From: Mycolicibacterium stellerae
GTDB lineage: Bacteria; Actinomycetota; Actinomycetes; Mycobacteriales; Mycobacteriaceae
Length of the DNA: 55,735 nt
NCBI RefSeq assembly: GCF_003719305.1
Contig: NZ_RARC01000042.1
Span: forward strand, 1 to 55,735
Direction of reading: 5' to 3'
This document shows positions 15,210 through 24,500 of this stretch, piece by piece. The notes under the pieces were generated by a model. The model had not been told where the DNA came from. It worked only from the letters and a program-made list of their open reading frames with translations, and did not search any database. How positions within the stretch are numbered: the stretch's first letter is position 1; every line of letters starts with the position of its first letter. The translations under genes were made by a program, and so were the position numbers.

Positions 15210-15359
15210 ATGACCGACGACGAGGTAATCCAAGACGAGTTGCGTGCAGTGGGGGCATACTTCGCCCACCGGCAGGGCGCAGACGAAGACCGGCCATTGT
15301 CCGACGTCGTCGAAGCCCTGAGGCGGCACTGCCTGGTCGGGCCCGAACAGGTCCACTGA
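15210..15359 (+). CDS. Small hypothetical protein, 49 residues
   Basis: A short acidic soluble protein of 49 residues (MTDDEVIQDELRAVGAYFAH at the start). The ATG has AGGGGA 7 bases upstream and codon use looks native, which supports a real gene despite its size. No family is recognised. It lies after cbtA, separated by 98 bases that contain a tandem 16-bp repeat, so it is probably transcribed separately from the nitrile operon. The helical, charged composition suggests a small regulatory or binding protein, but that is speculation. Confidence 0.5.
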   Translation: MTDDEVIQDELRAVGAYFAHRQGADEDRPLSDVVEALRRHCLVGPEQVH

Positions 15360-15449
15360 ATCCGAGGAGGCGGCGCCTTGGCCGTCCTGGTCGCGCCAAC
15401 AGCCGCCGCGGATCCCAACGATTATCAATATGTGCGGACGCAATCGGGA

Positions 15450-16466
15450 TCAGAATTGCGCGACGCGTCGCGCGACGGCGCCATATCGCTCGATGCGTTC
15501 CAGATCGGCCAGGGCGTTGTAAAGGACTATGCGCGTTGCGATTCCGCCATACTTCTCAGCCAACGCATCGGCCAGGCCGTCCCACGTCGACTCGGTGGCG
15601 AACTGTGCAATGTGGTCGTCGGTGATCTGCGCCGCCATCCCCGCGAAGTCGCCGGCCTTCTGCTTTTCCCGGATCCGCGCCGTCGTCCCTTCGAACCCCG
15701 CCTCGTCCCAGATGAACGCGTAGTTCGGCGTGCTTCCGTAGAAGCTCATGCTGAATCGGACGCTCTCGCGCTCCTTGTGCCGCTCTTCATCGGTGTCGCC
15801 GACGATCGTCATCACCGGCAGGATCACCGCGATGTCCGACGGCGACCGCCCCGACTTCTCCGCTCCTGCAGCCACATTCGGCACGACGTGCCTCGCGATA
15901 TAGCCCGGCTCGCCGAGCGGATGCACATGCACACCGTCGGCCACCTCGCCAGCCATACGCAGCATCCACGGATTCACCGCCGCTACATCGACTTTCGGAT
16001 CCGGCGCGTCGATCGGGCCGGCACTCCACTGCGGCGTGATGAAGTCCAGGTCGTAGAACTCGCCGTGGTGATCGAGCTTCCCGGTCCGGAACGCCTCGAA
16101 GCACGCCTTCACCGCTTGCACGTAGTCCCGCAGCCGCGGGCCCGGATGCTCGAACTCCACGCCGTACCGGCGCACCACATGGGTCCGCACCTGGGTGCCC
16201 AGGCCCAGCCGAAACTTGCCGCCAGATCCTTCCTGCAGCTCCCACGCCGACGCTGCCGTCACGAAGGGGCTCCGCGGGAACGCCACCGCGACGCCCGTCG
16301 ACAGCTCGAGGTCCGGCGCCGCCTGCGAGGCCACCGCGGCATTGAGATACGCCGTCCGACCCGTCTCGGTGAATAGCAACCCGGAGAACCCCGCTGCCTG
16401 CACGCGCTTCGCCAGATCGCCGATTGCGCCCAACGGCTGCGGCGTCGTCATCGCGTCGACCTGCAC
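15450..16466 (-). CDS. TIGR03617-type F420-dependent LLM class oxidoreductase
   Basis: A 338-residue luciferase-like TIM-barrel protein. It begins with VDAMTTPQPLG, the usual opening of this mycobacterial family, and continues with GFSGLLFTETGRTAYLN, LELSTGVAVAFPRSP and FRLGLGTQVRTH, which fit the F420 and substrate pocket strands. The start is set at GTG 16466 because the family begins there; the open frame extends about 116 codons further upstream without family similarity and through an inverted repeat. The reaction would be an F420H2-dependent hydride transfer; the substrate is unknown. Confidence 0.85.
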   Translation of the reverse strand: MQVDAMTTPQPLGAIGDLAKRVQAAGFSGLLFTETGRTAYLNAAVASQAAPDLELSTGVAVAFPRSPFVTAASAWELQEGSGGKFRLGLGTQVRTHVVRRYGVEFEHPGPRLRDYVQAVKACFEAFRTGKLDHHGEFYDLDFITPQWSAGPIDAPDPKVDVAAVNPWMLRMAGEVADGVHVHPLGEPGYIARHVVPNVAAGAEKSGRSPSDIAVILPVMTIVGDTDEERHKERESVRFSMSFYGSTPNYAFIWDEAGFEGTTARIREKQKAGDFAGMAAQITDDHIAQFATESTWDGLADALAEKYGGIATRIVLYNALADLERIERYGAVARRVAQF

Positions 16467-16528
16467 GGTCGAACAATACGCCGGGCGAACCGCGCTTGAC
16501 CGAAGCGCTTTCCGGGCAGCAATCCGTA

Positions 16529-16619
16529 GTGCCCGCCTCTGAGCGAAAGATTCGCTGCTGCCGAATGGCCAACAGTGGCGATACCCGGTCGAGCGAATCT
16601 TTCGCTCAGAGGCGGGCAC
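16529..16619. repeat. Perfect 28-bp inverted repeat with 35-base spacer (family copy 1)
   Basis: The left arm 16529-16556 contains CTCTGAGCGAAAGATTCGCT and the right arm 16592-16619 is its exact reverse complement over all 28 bases. The 35-base spacer could form a smaller internal stem. A related element with the same arm plan lies at 28821-28897, so this is a dispersed repeat and not a simple terminator. No T-run follows. Confidence 0.85.
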
Positions 16620-16668
16620 CTCGAAAGTCTGGGTGTCCGCGGCGGGCGCTCGTCGGGCCGACCGGGGC

Positions 16669-16714
16669 GGCAAATCGATGACCACACGGCGGCCTGAGGT
16701 CGCCGAAATTTGCC
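16669..16714. repeat. Imperfect inverted repeat
   Basis: GGCAAATCGATGACC (16669-16683) faces GGTCGCCGAAATTTGCC (16698-16714). The outer GGCAAAT and the inner GACC/GGTC pair; the centre is mismatched. It resembles the element at 33839-33901 in having GGTC near the loop and an AT-rich outer arm. Confidence 0.5.
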
Positions 16715-16831
16715 ACCCGCTCTTGCTTCTTTGCGCCGTCAAACATCCTGGCCCGCTAAGGGTTTCGGGGCGATAGCGTTGCCGGTAATCTCTCGCGGTG
16801 AAACGCCAGGTCAACCGGAGAGGCGAGACAG

Positions 16832-17473
16832 GTGGAACTCAAGAAGCTAGCCGGGGCCGTCGCGGCCACGACTGTCATGTTCAGCATCGGAGCCGTTGCG
16901 CCTGCGTCGGCGGCTGACAACCAGGCATTCGGTATTCAACAGTCGGTCACTGATGCCAACGGCGGCGAGATCGCCTACACCGTCACAAAACTTCTTCCCA
17001 GCGGCGACGCGGTTCCGTATCCGCTCTCGGGCCAGCTCTACGAAGTGACGGTGCGCGCCAACGCGATGAACGGGATCGTCACTCCGGCAGTACCGAACTT
17101 CAGTGCACTGACCGAGAGCGGACAGAGCTACCCCGCCCTCGCAGGCGCATGGACACCATTGGGCTTCAACAGCGCGCCCCTGCTGCCAGGTGGCAGCTCG
17201 ACCGGCAAGATCTACTTCGATGCCGTCGGCGAACCACCGACCGGCGTCGCCTACAACGGCGCAGGGCAGTCGTTGAGCTGGATCGAGCCGCCCGCCGCGT
17301 CCGAAGAGGAGGTGGCCACAGAGGAAGAAGCCGCGCCGGCGGAAGAGGCTGCTCCAGAGGAGGGCGCCAGCGAAGAGTCCGGCGCCCCTGCCGAATCGGA
17401 AAGCGCTGACAGCGGCGCCGCCGACGCTGAGGCCAACGGGGATGTAGCAGCCGCGAGCGAGGAAGAAGAGTAG
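16832..17473 (+). CDS. MPT63-like secreted protein (DUF1942) with acidic C-terminal tail
   Basis: A 213-residue exported protein. The Sec signal peptide covers about residues 1-28, with an APASA cleavage region. The mature domain (about 29-152) matches MPT63/DUF1942: PLSGQLYEVTVRANAMNGIVTP, then STGKIYFDAVG and a closing WIEPP, an immunoglobulin-like beta-sandwich. MPT63 itself ends at about this point. Here some 60 more residues follow that are almost only Glu, Ala, Ser, Pro and Gly. The start is GTG at 16832 after GAGAGGCGAGA. MPT63 is a secreted antigen of unknown function. The acidic tail could be a spacer or a metal or surface-binding segment. Confidence 0.85.
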   Translation: MELKKLAGAVAATTVMFSIGAVAPASAADNQAFGIQQSVTDANGGEIAYTVTKLLPSGDAVPYPLSGQLYEVTVRANAMNGIVTPAVPNFSALTESGQSYPALAGAWTPLGFNSAPLLPGGSSTGKIYFDAVGEPPTGVAYNGAGQSLSWIEPPAASEEEVATEEEAAPAEEAAPEEGASEESGAPAESESADSGAADAEANGDVAAASEEEE

Positions 17474-17483
17474 CGAGATCCAA

Positions 17484-19850
17484 CTACCTTTTTGCCGCCC
17501 ACGCCAGGAACTCGTCGGCGGTGAATACCGGCTTGCCGTACTCCTGCGCCTTGCGCGCCTTGCCCGATTGGCTGCCCGCCTCGGCGGTCACCAACACCTC
17601 ACAGCGCGTCTTCGTCACCGACGCCACCGGCGTCAACCCGGCCGAGGCCGCCAGGTCTTCCATCTCCCAGCGCTCCACGATGCGTCCCGCCCGGTCCTGC
17701 GCCGTCCCGGTGAAACAGATCCTGGTGCCCGGCGCCAACACGTCGCCGATGTCGTCGCGCTCCAAACACACCGACTCCGAAACGATCTCGACACCCAACA
17801 GGTCGGACGCCGCGCACAACCGCGACACGGCTTGTGCTGTCAGCGCCACCCGCCCCGCCGCCGACCGCAGCTGGTCGGCCACCGCCTGCCTCGCCGCGGC
17901 ATCCCACGGGGTGTCCCCGCCTGCGCGCACCGCGGGCGCTGCCGAACCCAGAAGCGCCCCGCCGACGTCCCTGCTCACCCGCAGCAGCGCCGACAACCCG
18001 GGCAGGTGACCGGCCGTCGGCGTGGGAACCGACTGATCCCGGCTCACCAACATGCCCGAAATCGACTCCGCGGGCTCGGGCTCCTCGAACGCCGACGACC
18101 CGTCCTCCGAATCCGATCCACCGTGTGCCCTCAACGCCGCCTGCGCTCGTTCCAAAGCCGTCGCACCCGACGCCCGCGCCCCTCGCAGCTCCACACCCAA
18201 CGGCATCACCGTCACACAGCCGAGCCGCTTGAGCTCGAAGTCGATCAGGCCGAGCGTCTCGTCCACTCCGAAACCAACCGGAGTGCAACCTGCCAGCATC
18301 GGCGCTATCACCGCCCATGCCTCGCGCAGTGTCGGCGCCAACAGCACGTCGGACACTGTGATCCCGAACGACTTTCGCGCATCCGCCAGATCCCGCTGCG
18401 GGTTGATCAACGATGTCACCGCGGTGCCGTCGTCGAAGGCCACCGCCAGCTCAACCGGCCGCGGCCGCGACATCCGGCCCTCGTCGCCGACCGTCAGCAT
18501 CCCGATGGCGCAGTAGCGCCGCGCGCCGGAGCTACCGACCGAGCTGCGCAAGAACCGTGCAATACGACGGTCCGTCTTCAAATCCTTGGGCAGCACAGGC
18601 CTTTTCAGCACCAGCCCCGCCAGCGAGGTGCACCGGCTCAATGCCACATAGAGCTGGCCGGTCGAGAACATACCGCCGGTCAGATCCACCACAAGACGCT
18701 CCAACGTCTGGCCCTGGCTCTTGTGGATCGTGATCGCCCACGCCAGCTTGAACGGCAGCTGGGTGTACGAGCCGATCACCTCGCGCCCCAGTGAGCCGCC
18801 GCTCACCACGGGTCGCGTCGCCTCCCACGTATACGGCGTCACCTCGGCATACGAGCCGTCGGTGAACTCCACTTCGACGACTGCGCCGTAGCGGTCGTAG
18901 TCGATGCCGATCACGCGGCCGATGGTGCCGTTGACCCAGCGGTTGCCCTGGTCGTTGTTCAGCATCATCACCTGTGCGCCGACCTTGAACCGCAGCGTCT
19001 CCTCGACCGGAGGGTCGAACAACGACAAGTCACCCGACGCACGCGCCTGATGCACCAACTCATCGCCGGACAGCCGTTCGAGGTGCTGGCGGTTGCGCGC
19101 GGTCACCAGCCGGTTCGTCGGTGCCAGCGTCAGCCAGAATTCCCCGTCGGGCGGAACGAAGTCGGCGTCGGCACGCGCATTGAGCTGCTCCTGTGCATGC
19201 CCCAGCAGCACACCCTCGCGAATCTCGTTGAGAATGGCCGTCATCCGGTCATCGCCGAGCTGGCGGAACACCGTCGTCAACGCGACGGTCGGGAACTCGT
19301 CCCGACGGAAACTGTGCGCGGAGAAGAAGTACGGCGTCTCGTAACCTTGTGAGGAGGCCGCCGAAAAGAAATCGGCCTCGCCCTCGGTGACGACCGGCGG
19401 CAGTTGATAGAGATCGCCGACCAACACGATCTGCACCCCGCCGAACGGCGTTCCCGGCTGCGGCCCGAACCGCGACAGCGCAAGGGCCACCATGTCGAAG
19501 ACGTCGGCGCGCACCATCGACGCCTCGTCGATGATCAGCGTCTGCAGCGACGCCAGCGTCTTGGTGAAGCGGCCGGGCCGGTAATCACCGCTGCGGACGT
19601 CGTCGAGCGTCGTCGTCGTGCGGAACCCGAACAGCCGGTGAATGGTGTAGCCGTCGACGTTGAGGGCGGCGATGCCCGTCGGTGCAACGACCACCACGTT
19701 GCGGTCCGTCTCGGCGATGAACAGGCGAATCAGCGTCGACTTGCCCGTGCCCGCCTTGCCGGTCAGAAAGACATGCTCACCGCCGGCCAGCAACTCGAGC
19801 GCCTCGCGGAACTCATCGGTCAGGACGAGCGCGCCGGATGTCCCCGCCAC
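17484..19850 (-). CDS. Pif1-like helicase with DnaQ-like segment and C-terminal BRCT domain
   Basis: A 788-residue modular protein. Residues about 10-450 form a superfamily 1B helicase with Walker A GKAGTGKST (31-39), Walker B IIDEAS (106-111), VGDLYQLPPV, and the late motif ITIHKSQGQTLERL followed by YVALSRC, typical of Pif1/RecD helicases. Residues about 460-570 look like a degenerate DnaQ exonuclease fold: an INPQRDL strand, FGITVSDVL, and GFGVDETLGLIDFELKRLG where an active enzyme would have the NxxFD-type motif. Residues about 705-788 read as a BRCT domain (GTRICFTGTAQD to PVFTADEFLAWA). It follows recD by 50 bases on the same strand, so a role in recombination or replication-fork repair is likely. 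Confidence 0.85.
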   Translation of the reverse strand: MAGTSGALVLTDEFREALELLAGGEHVFLTGKAGTGKSTLIRLFIAETDRNVVVVAPTGIAALNVDGYTIHRLFGFRTTTTLDDVRSGDYRPGRFTKTLASLQTLIIDEASMVRADVFDMVALALSRFGPQPGTPFGGVQIVLVGDLYQLPPVVTEGEADFFSAASSQGYETPYFFSAHSFRRDEFPTVALTTVFRQLGDDRMTAILNEIREGVLLGHAQEQLNARADADFVPPDGEFWLTLAPTNRLVTARNRQHLERLSGDELVHQARASGDLSLFDPPVEETLRFKVGAQVMMLNNDQGNRWVNGTIGRVIGIDYDRYGAVVEVEFTDGSYAEVTPYTWEATRPVVSGGSLGREVIGSYTQLPFKLAWAITIHKSQGQTLERLVVDLTGGMFSTGQLYVALSRCTSLAGLVLKRPVLPKDLKTDRRIARFLRSSVGSSGARRYCAIGMLTVGDEGRMSRPRPVELAVAFDDGTAVTSLINPQRDLADARKSFGITVSDVLLAPTLREAWAVIAPMLAGCTPVGFGVDETLGLIDFELKRLGCVTVMPLGVELRGARASGATALERAQAALRAHGGSDSEDGSSAFEEPEPAESISGMLVSRDQSVPTPTAGHLPGLSALLRVSRDVGGALLGSAAPAVRAGGDTPWDAAARQAVADQLRSAAGRVALTAQAVSRLCAASDLLGVEIVSESVCLERDDIGDVLAPGTRICFTGTAQDRAGRIVERWEMEDLAASAGLTPVASVTKTRCEVLVTAEAGSQSGKARKAQEYGKPVFTADEFLAWAAKR

Positions 19851-19900
19851 GGGCGCCCACGTTACCTCCGCGCGAACCCGGCTGATGGAAGCTCCGCGTA

Positions 19901-21595
19901 TCAGTCGGCGGCCTGCAGTCGTCGGCCCAGCCCGGACGCCCGCACCGCACGCCGTTCGACCGCGGCCCGCAACGCCGCTTCGGACCCGACGACACGCACC
20001 CGCGTCTTGGCGCGGGTGACCGCCGTGTAGAACAGCTCACGCAACAGCAGGCGGGAATCCTGCTGTGGAAGCAGCACAGTCACCTCGTCGGCCTGACTGC
20101 CCTGGCTCTTGTGGATCGTCATCGCGTGCATCGTGTCCACGTCCGACAACCGGCCTGTCGCGAACTCCAGCTGCTCCGTCCCGGCGATCACCGCCCGCAA
20201 GACGCCGTCGCGCACCACCGTGACGCCCGTGTCGCCGTTGTAGAGCTTCAACCCGTAGTCGTTCGCAGTCACCAGCACGGGCCGCCCCGCATACCAGTCG
20301 GACCAGATCGCCTCGCCCGTCTCCTCGGCCAGCCATCGCTCGACCTGCCGATTCCAGAACCGCACCCCGTACGGGCCGCGCCGATGCGCACACAACAGCC
20401 GGTGCTCGTCGAGCGTCTGCAGCGCCACGTCCGCATTGCCGAGGATCGCCGCCTCCCGCAGCCGAAGCGCCTGCGGCACAACCACCTTGCGCAGATGCTC
20501 CGCCGGCTGGTCGGTGTCGACCCACTCGATGTGCTCGCCGCCCGCCCGTAGCACCTCGATGGCTGCATCCGCCGCACCCGCTCGGATCGCCGACGCCAAC
20601 GCCCCGATTGACTCGCCGAACCGGTGCGGCGTCTTCAGCGCCGCCAGCTTGGAGGTGTCCAGCCCGTCGACCAGATCCGCGAGCACCGCGCCCGCCTCCA
20701 CCGACGCCAACTGGTCCGGGTCGCCAACCAGGATCAGCCGCGCGTCGGGGCGGACCGCCTCCAGTAGCCGCGCCATCATCGTCAGCGACACCATCGACGT
20801 CTCGTCGACCACGATCACGTCGTGCGGCAGCCGGTTGCCCCGGTTGTGGCGGAACCTCGCCGATGTGTCCGGTCTGCTGCCAAGCAGCCGGTGCAGCGTC
20901 GTCGCATGCATCCCCGACAGCGCCTCCCGGTCGGCCGCGTCGAGCTTGCCGACCTCCAGCGCCACCGCCTCCTGCAAGCGGGCAGCCGCCTTACCCGTCG
21001 GGGCAGCAAGCGCGATCCGCAAACGCGTGCCCGCAGCGAGCAACGCAAGCAGGCGCGCGACCGTCGTCGTCTTGCCCGTACCCGGCCCGCCCGTCAGCAC
21101 CGTCAGCCCCTGCGCCAAAGCGACTTTCGCCGCCGCGCGCTGCTCTTCGAATCCCGCAGGGAACAGGCGGTCGATGTCGGGCGACACCTTCTGGGGTTTC
21201 GCCGTGATCATCGTGTGCACGTCGTCGGCGACTTGCTGCTCTTCGAGCCAGTATCGGTCGAGGTACAGCAGGTCGCCGTCGACGCGCAGCGCCGACGGCG
21301 TGCCCGCCAACGCGCTCGCGCCGATAGCCGCCAGCCAAGCGTCGACGTCCGGCCACGGCAGTCCGTCGAAGCCGACCTGCGCCTCGACCGACCTCAGGTC
21401 GACGCACACCGACCCGTTGCGCAGCGCCCGCACTGCCACCGCGACGGCCAGTGCGACCCTCTCATCAGACTCCTTCGCCAGTGCGGTAAGCCGTTGCGCC
21501 ACGTGCACATCGGACGACTCGAGGACCTCGGCGTCGACGAATGCCCGCAGCAGGCCCACCGCCCCGTGCGCCTGCCGCCATTCCATCGCCGTCAC
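19901..21595 (-). CDS. recD: Exodeoxyribonuclease V subunit alpha RecD
   Basis: A 564-residue 5'-3' helicase subunit of RecBCD. Walker A GGPGTGKTTT is at residues 169-178, followed by ALAAPTGKAAARLQEAV, the VDETSMV Walker B, LVGDPDQLASVEAGAVL and the C-terminal MTIHKSQGSQADEV with YTAVTRAK. The N-terminal domain contacting RecC is present. The start is GTG at 21595, which overlaps the recB stop (GTGA); an upstream continuation of the frame has no RecD character. RecBCD processes double-strand ends. In mycobacteria it is mainly linked to single-strand annealing, not AdnAB-dependent recombination. Confidence 0.95.
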   Translation of the reverse strand: MTAMEWRQAHGAVGLLRAFVDAEVLESSDVHVAQRLTALAKESDERVALAVAVAVRALRNGSVCVDLRSVEAQVGFDGLPWPDVDAWLAAIGASALAGTPSALRVDGDLLYLDRYWLEEQQVADDVHTMITAKPQKVSPDIDRLFPAGFEEQRAAAKVALAQGLTVLTGGPGTGKTTTVARLLALLAAGTRLRIALAAPTGKAAARLQEAVALEVGKLDAADREALSGMHATTLHRLLGSRPDTSARFRHNRGNRLPHDVIVVDETSMVSLTMMARLLEAVRPDARLILVGDPDQLASVEAGAVLADLVDGLDTSKLAALKTPHRFGESIGALASAIRAGAADAAIEVLRAGGEHIEWVDTDQPAEHLRKVVVPQALRLREAAILGNADVALQTLDEHRLLCAHRRGPYGVRFWNRQVERWLAEETGEAIWSDWYAGRPVLVTANDYGLKLYNGDTGVTVVRDGVLRAVIAGTEQLEFATGRLSDVDTMHAMTIHKSQGSQADEVTVLLPQQDSRLLLRELFYTAVTRAKTRVRVVGSEAALRAAVERRAVRASGLGRRLQAAD

Positions 21596-24500
21596 GCGGC
21601 CACCCTGCCAGAGTCGAGCAGATCCGACATCGCGGTGATCAGCGACGCGGGCGGCTGCCAACTGAACACACCCGCCGGGTGCCCGTCGACCACCGGGGTG
21701 TCCGGCCCGCACATACCGCGCAGGAACAGGTACATCACGCCGCCGATGTGCTTGTCCGGCGCGTAGGCGGGGAGTCGCCACCGCAGGAACCGATGCAGCA
21801 CAACGCTGTACAGCAGCGCCTGCAGCGGATAGTCGGAATGCAGCATCGCCTCGACGAGTCGCGGCTTGGCGTAGTCCGCCGCCGTCAGCGGTTCGGATGG
21901 ATCCCCGAGCCAATTCGTCTTGTAGTCGACGACCACGTACCGGTCACCGATCCGCAGCACCGCGTCCACCGAACCCGACAGGTATCCCTTCAGCGGCTGG
22001 CCGCCGAGTGCAGCCCCGCTCAACCGATCCGCGTACGACGCCAACGGGTCGTCCCCCGGCAGATGCGCCCGCATCAGTTCGCCGACGTGCGACAGCCGGA
22101 TGTCGGGCGCCGCTGCGCGCAGATCGCCACCGGCCAAGGGGAATTCGAAGTCCATTTCCCGCATCCGGTCCTGTAGCCCGATCTGCCGCAGCGTCAAGCC
22201 GTCAGCCAACGGGCCGAGGGGAGTATCGTGCATCGGCACCAGCGCCGCTGCCAACTCGGCGGCAGCCACGTCGACCGGCCACCACACCGCATGCTCGCGA
22301 ACATGGGTTTCCAGCTCGGCCGTCAGGTCGGCGGCGAACGGATCCGCCGTCTCCAACACCGCGTGCACCAGCGTGCCGAACTTCGCGCCCATCGGCAGAT
22401 CCGCCATCGGCGAGGCCACATCCGCGCCGACCGCCGTCGTCGTCAGCGGTATCTCGGCGACCTCGTCGTCCAATTCGACGACTTCCGGTTCGCTGCTCAC
22501 CGGCGTCGACTCGGCCGCTCGGATCAGACCCGAGTACGACGTCCGCCGCCACGCGGCGTCGATCGAACGGTGGAAGTGCCGTGCGGCCAGGTCCGCCCTC
22601 TGCTCCTGCGGCGGCAGCGCCGGAAACGGTCGCACGACCGACTCCTCGATGACGAACCCGCCCGCCGCCTCCCATTCACCGAACCGTGCCATCGCATCGT
22701 CGTCGGAGATCTTGTCCGGCGAACAACGATCCGGTACCGCGGCGTCACCGGGCCGCCGACCGCGCAGGAGCCGAGACAACCCGCCGTTGGGCTCGTCCCA
22801 CGACGGCGCCCACCACGCGACCACCTGCGACTGCGCCCGCGTCATCGCCACGTACATCAACCGGCTGACGTCGCTGGCATCCTCTCTTCGGCCCAGCACC
22901 GCGACCGCGTTGAAGTCCGGGCTGTCGACCCCGCCGACGTGCAGGCACCGCTGATCGCCCTCGTGGTACAACACCAGCTTGCGGTCCTGCACATTGCGGT
23001 TGAACGCGAACGGCAGGTAAACAACCGGGAACTGCAGGCCCTTGGCCACCCATACCGTCATAATCTGCACGGCAGCCGCGTCGTGGTCGAGCCGACGGGC
23101 GCGTTCCGTTGTACCGCTTCGCTCTTCGCGTTGCTCGCGCAGCCAGTCACGCAGCGCGGGCAGGCTGAAGTGCTCGCGGTGGGCGGCCTCCTGCAGCAGC
23201 TGCGTCATGTGCGCAAGGTCGGTCATCTGTCGCTCGCCGACCTGCCAGGACAACACCCGCAGGCTCATCCCGTCCAGCTGCGCGGCTTCGAAGATGGCGG
23301 CGACACCGCGCTCGCGGGCCTGTCCCGCCCACTCCCGCAGCGTTTCGGCGATCTCGTCGGTCAGCTTGTCGCCGCCATCGACAAGCTCGTCGGCCGTCTT
23401 ACCGAAGAACATCGTCGCCGCGGCGGCCCGCACCATGCCCGACCGATGCGGCTGGTCGAACGCCTCGAGCAGCGTCAGCCAGTCCTCGGCGGCGTCGGAG
23501 TTGAAGATGTCCGAGTCACCGGTGTACACCGCAGGGATGCCCGCGTCGCCAAGCGCGCGATAGCAGGCGCGCGCATCCTTGTGGCTCTCCACGATCACCG
23601 CGATATCGCGTGCCTCCAGCGGCTCGCCGTCGAAGGTGGCGCCGCTGGCCAGCAGAGCGCCGATATCGGCGGCCAGATCGCGCGGGATGTGCGTACGCAG
23701 GTCTCCGATCGCGATGGTGCGGGTTCCTTTGCAGCCGAACGTATCCCGTTTCACCACGCGTAACCGGAACGGGTCCTCGCACGGAGCGCCCTTCAGCCGT
23801 GAGCCGCGATAGTGCGCCTCTACCTCGTGCACGATGATCCGCTCGTCGCCGAGCGCGGCCCCGCCGAGCAGCGTCTGCAGTCGGTTCAACAGGGCGGCGT
23901 CGCTGCGCCAGTTCTTGCCGAGAGTCTTCCGCACGCCTGCTGTTTCCGCGGCGTTGAGGTAGGTGACGATGTCGCCGCCGCGGAACGCGTAGATGGCCTG
24001 CTTCGGGTCGCCGATCAGGATCAGCGTCGAGCGACGATTGAACGCGCGGCGAATCACTTTCCATTGCACCGGGTCGGTGTCCTGGAACTCGTCGACCATC
24101 ACGATGGGCCACCGCTGATGCATCCGCAGCTGGGCCGGCGAATCGTCGGCTTCAAGCGCATCGGCCAGCCGGGTGAGCAGGTCGTCGTAGCCGAGGATGT
24201 GGCGTCGTCGCTTGCGGACTTCCAATTCGGCCAGAACGTCTTTCGCGAAGTCGACGCACACCGCGGCGCGGGAGTCCGGCGGCGGCTCCTTCGGTCGCAG
24301 CTCGGTCGCGGGGTGCTTGACCACCTCGTGGGCCAGTCGAAGGGCGTCGTCGTAGTTCAGCAGCGGGAAGTCCCGTTCGAGCCCGAAGTGCCGGAGGTAG
24401 AGGTCGTCGACGATCTCGGCAACCAACTCGTCGAGGCTCTCGACAAGCGTGACGCCGGTGTCGCTGTCGCCCGCCACCCCAAGCGATTTGAGCACCATCT

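Larger units (their letters stand above)
16467..16831. other. Gene-free stretch with two inverted repeats
   Basis: This 365-base stretch between two divergent genes has no convincing coding region. It holds a perfect 28-bp inverted repeat (16529-16619), a shorter imperfect one (16669-16714) and, at its right end, the GAGAGGCGAGA ribosome-binding region of the MPT63-like gene. Confidence 0.6.
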
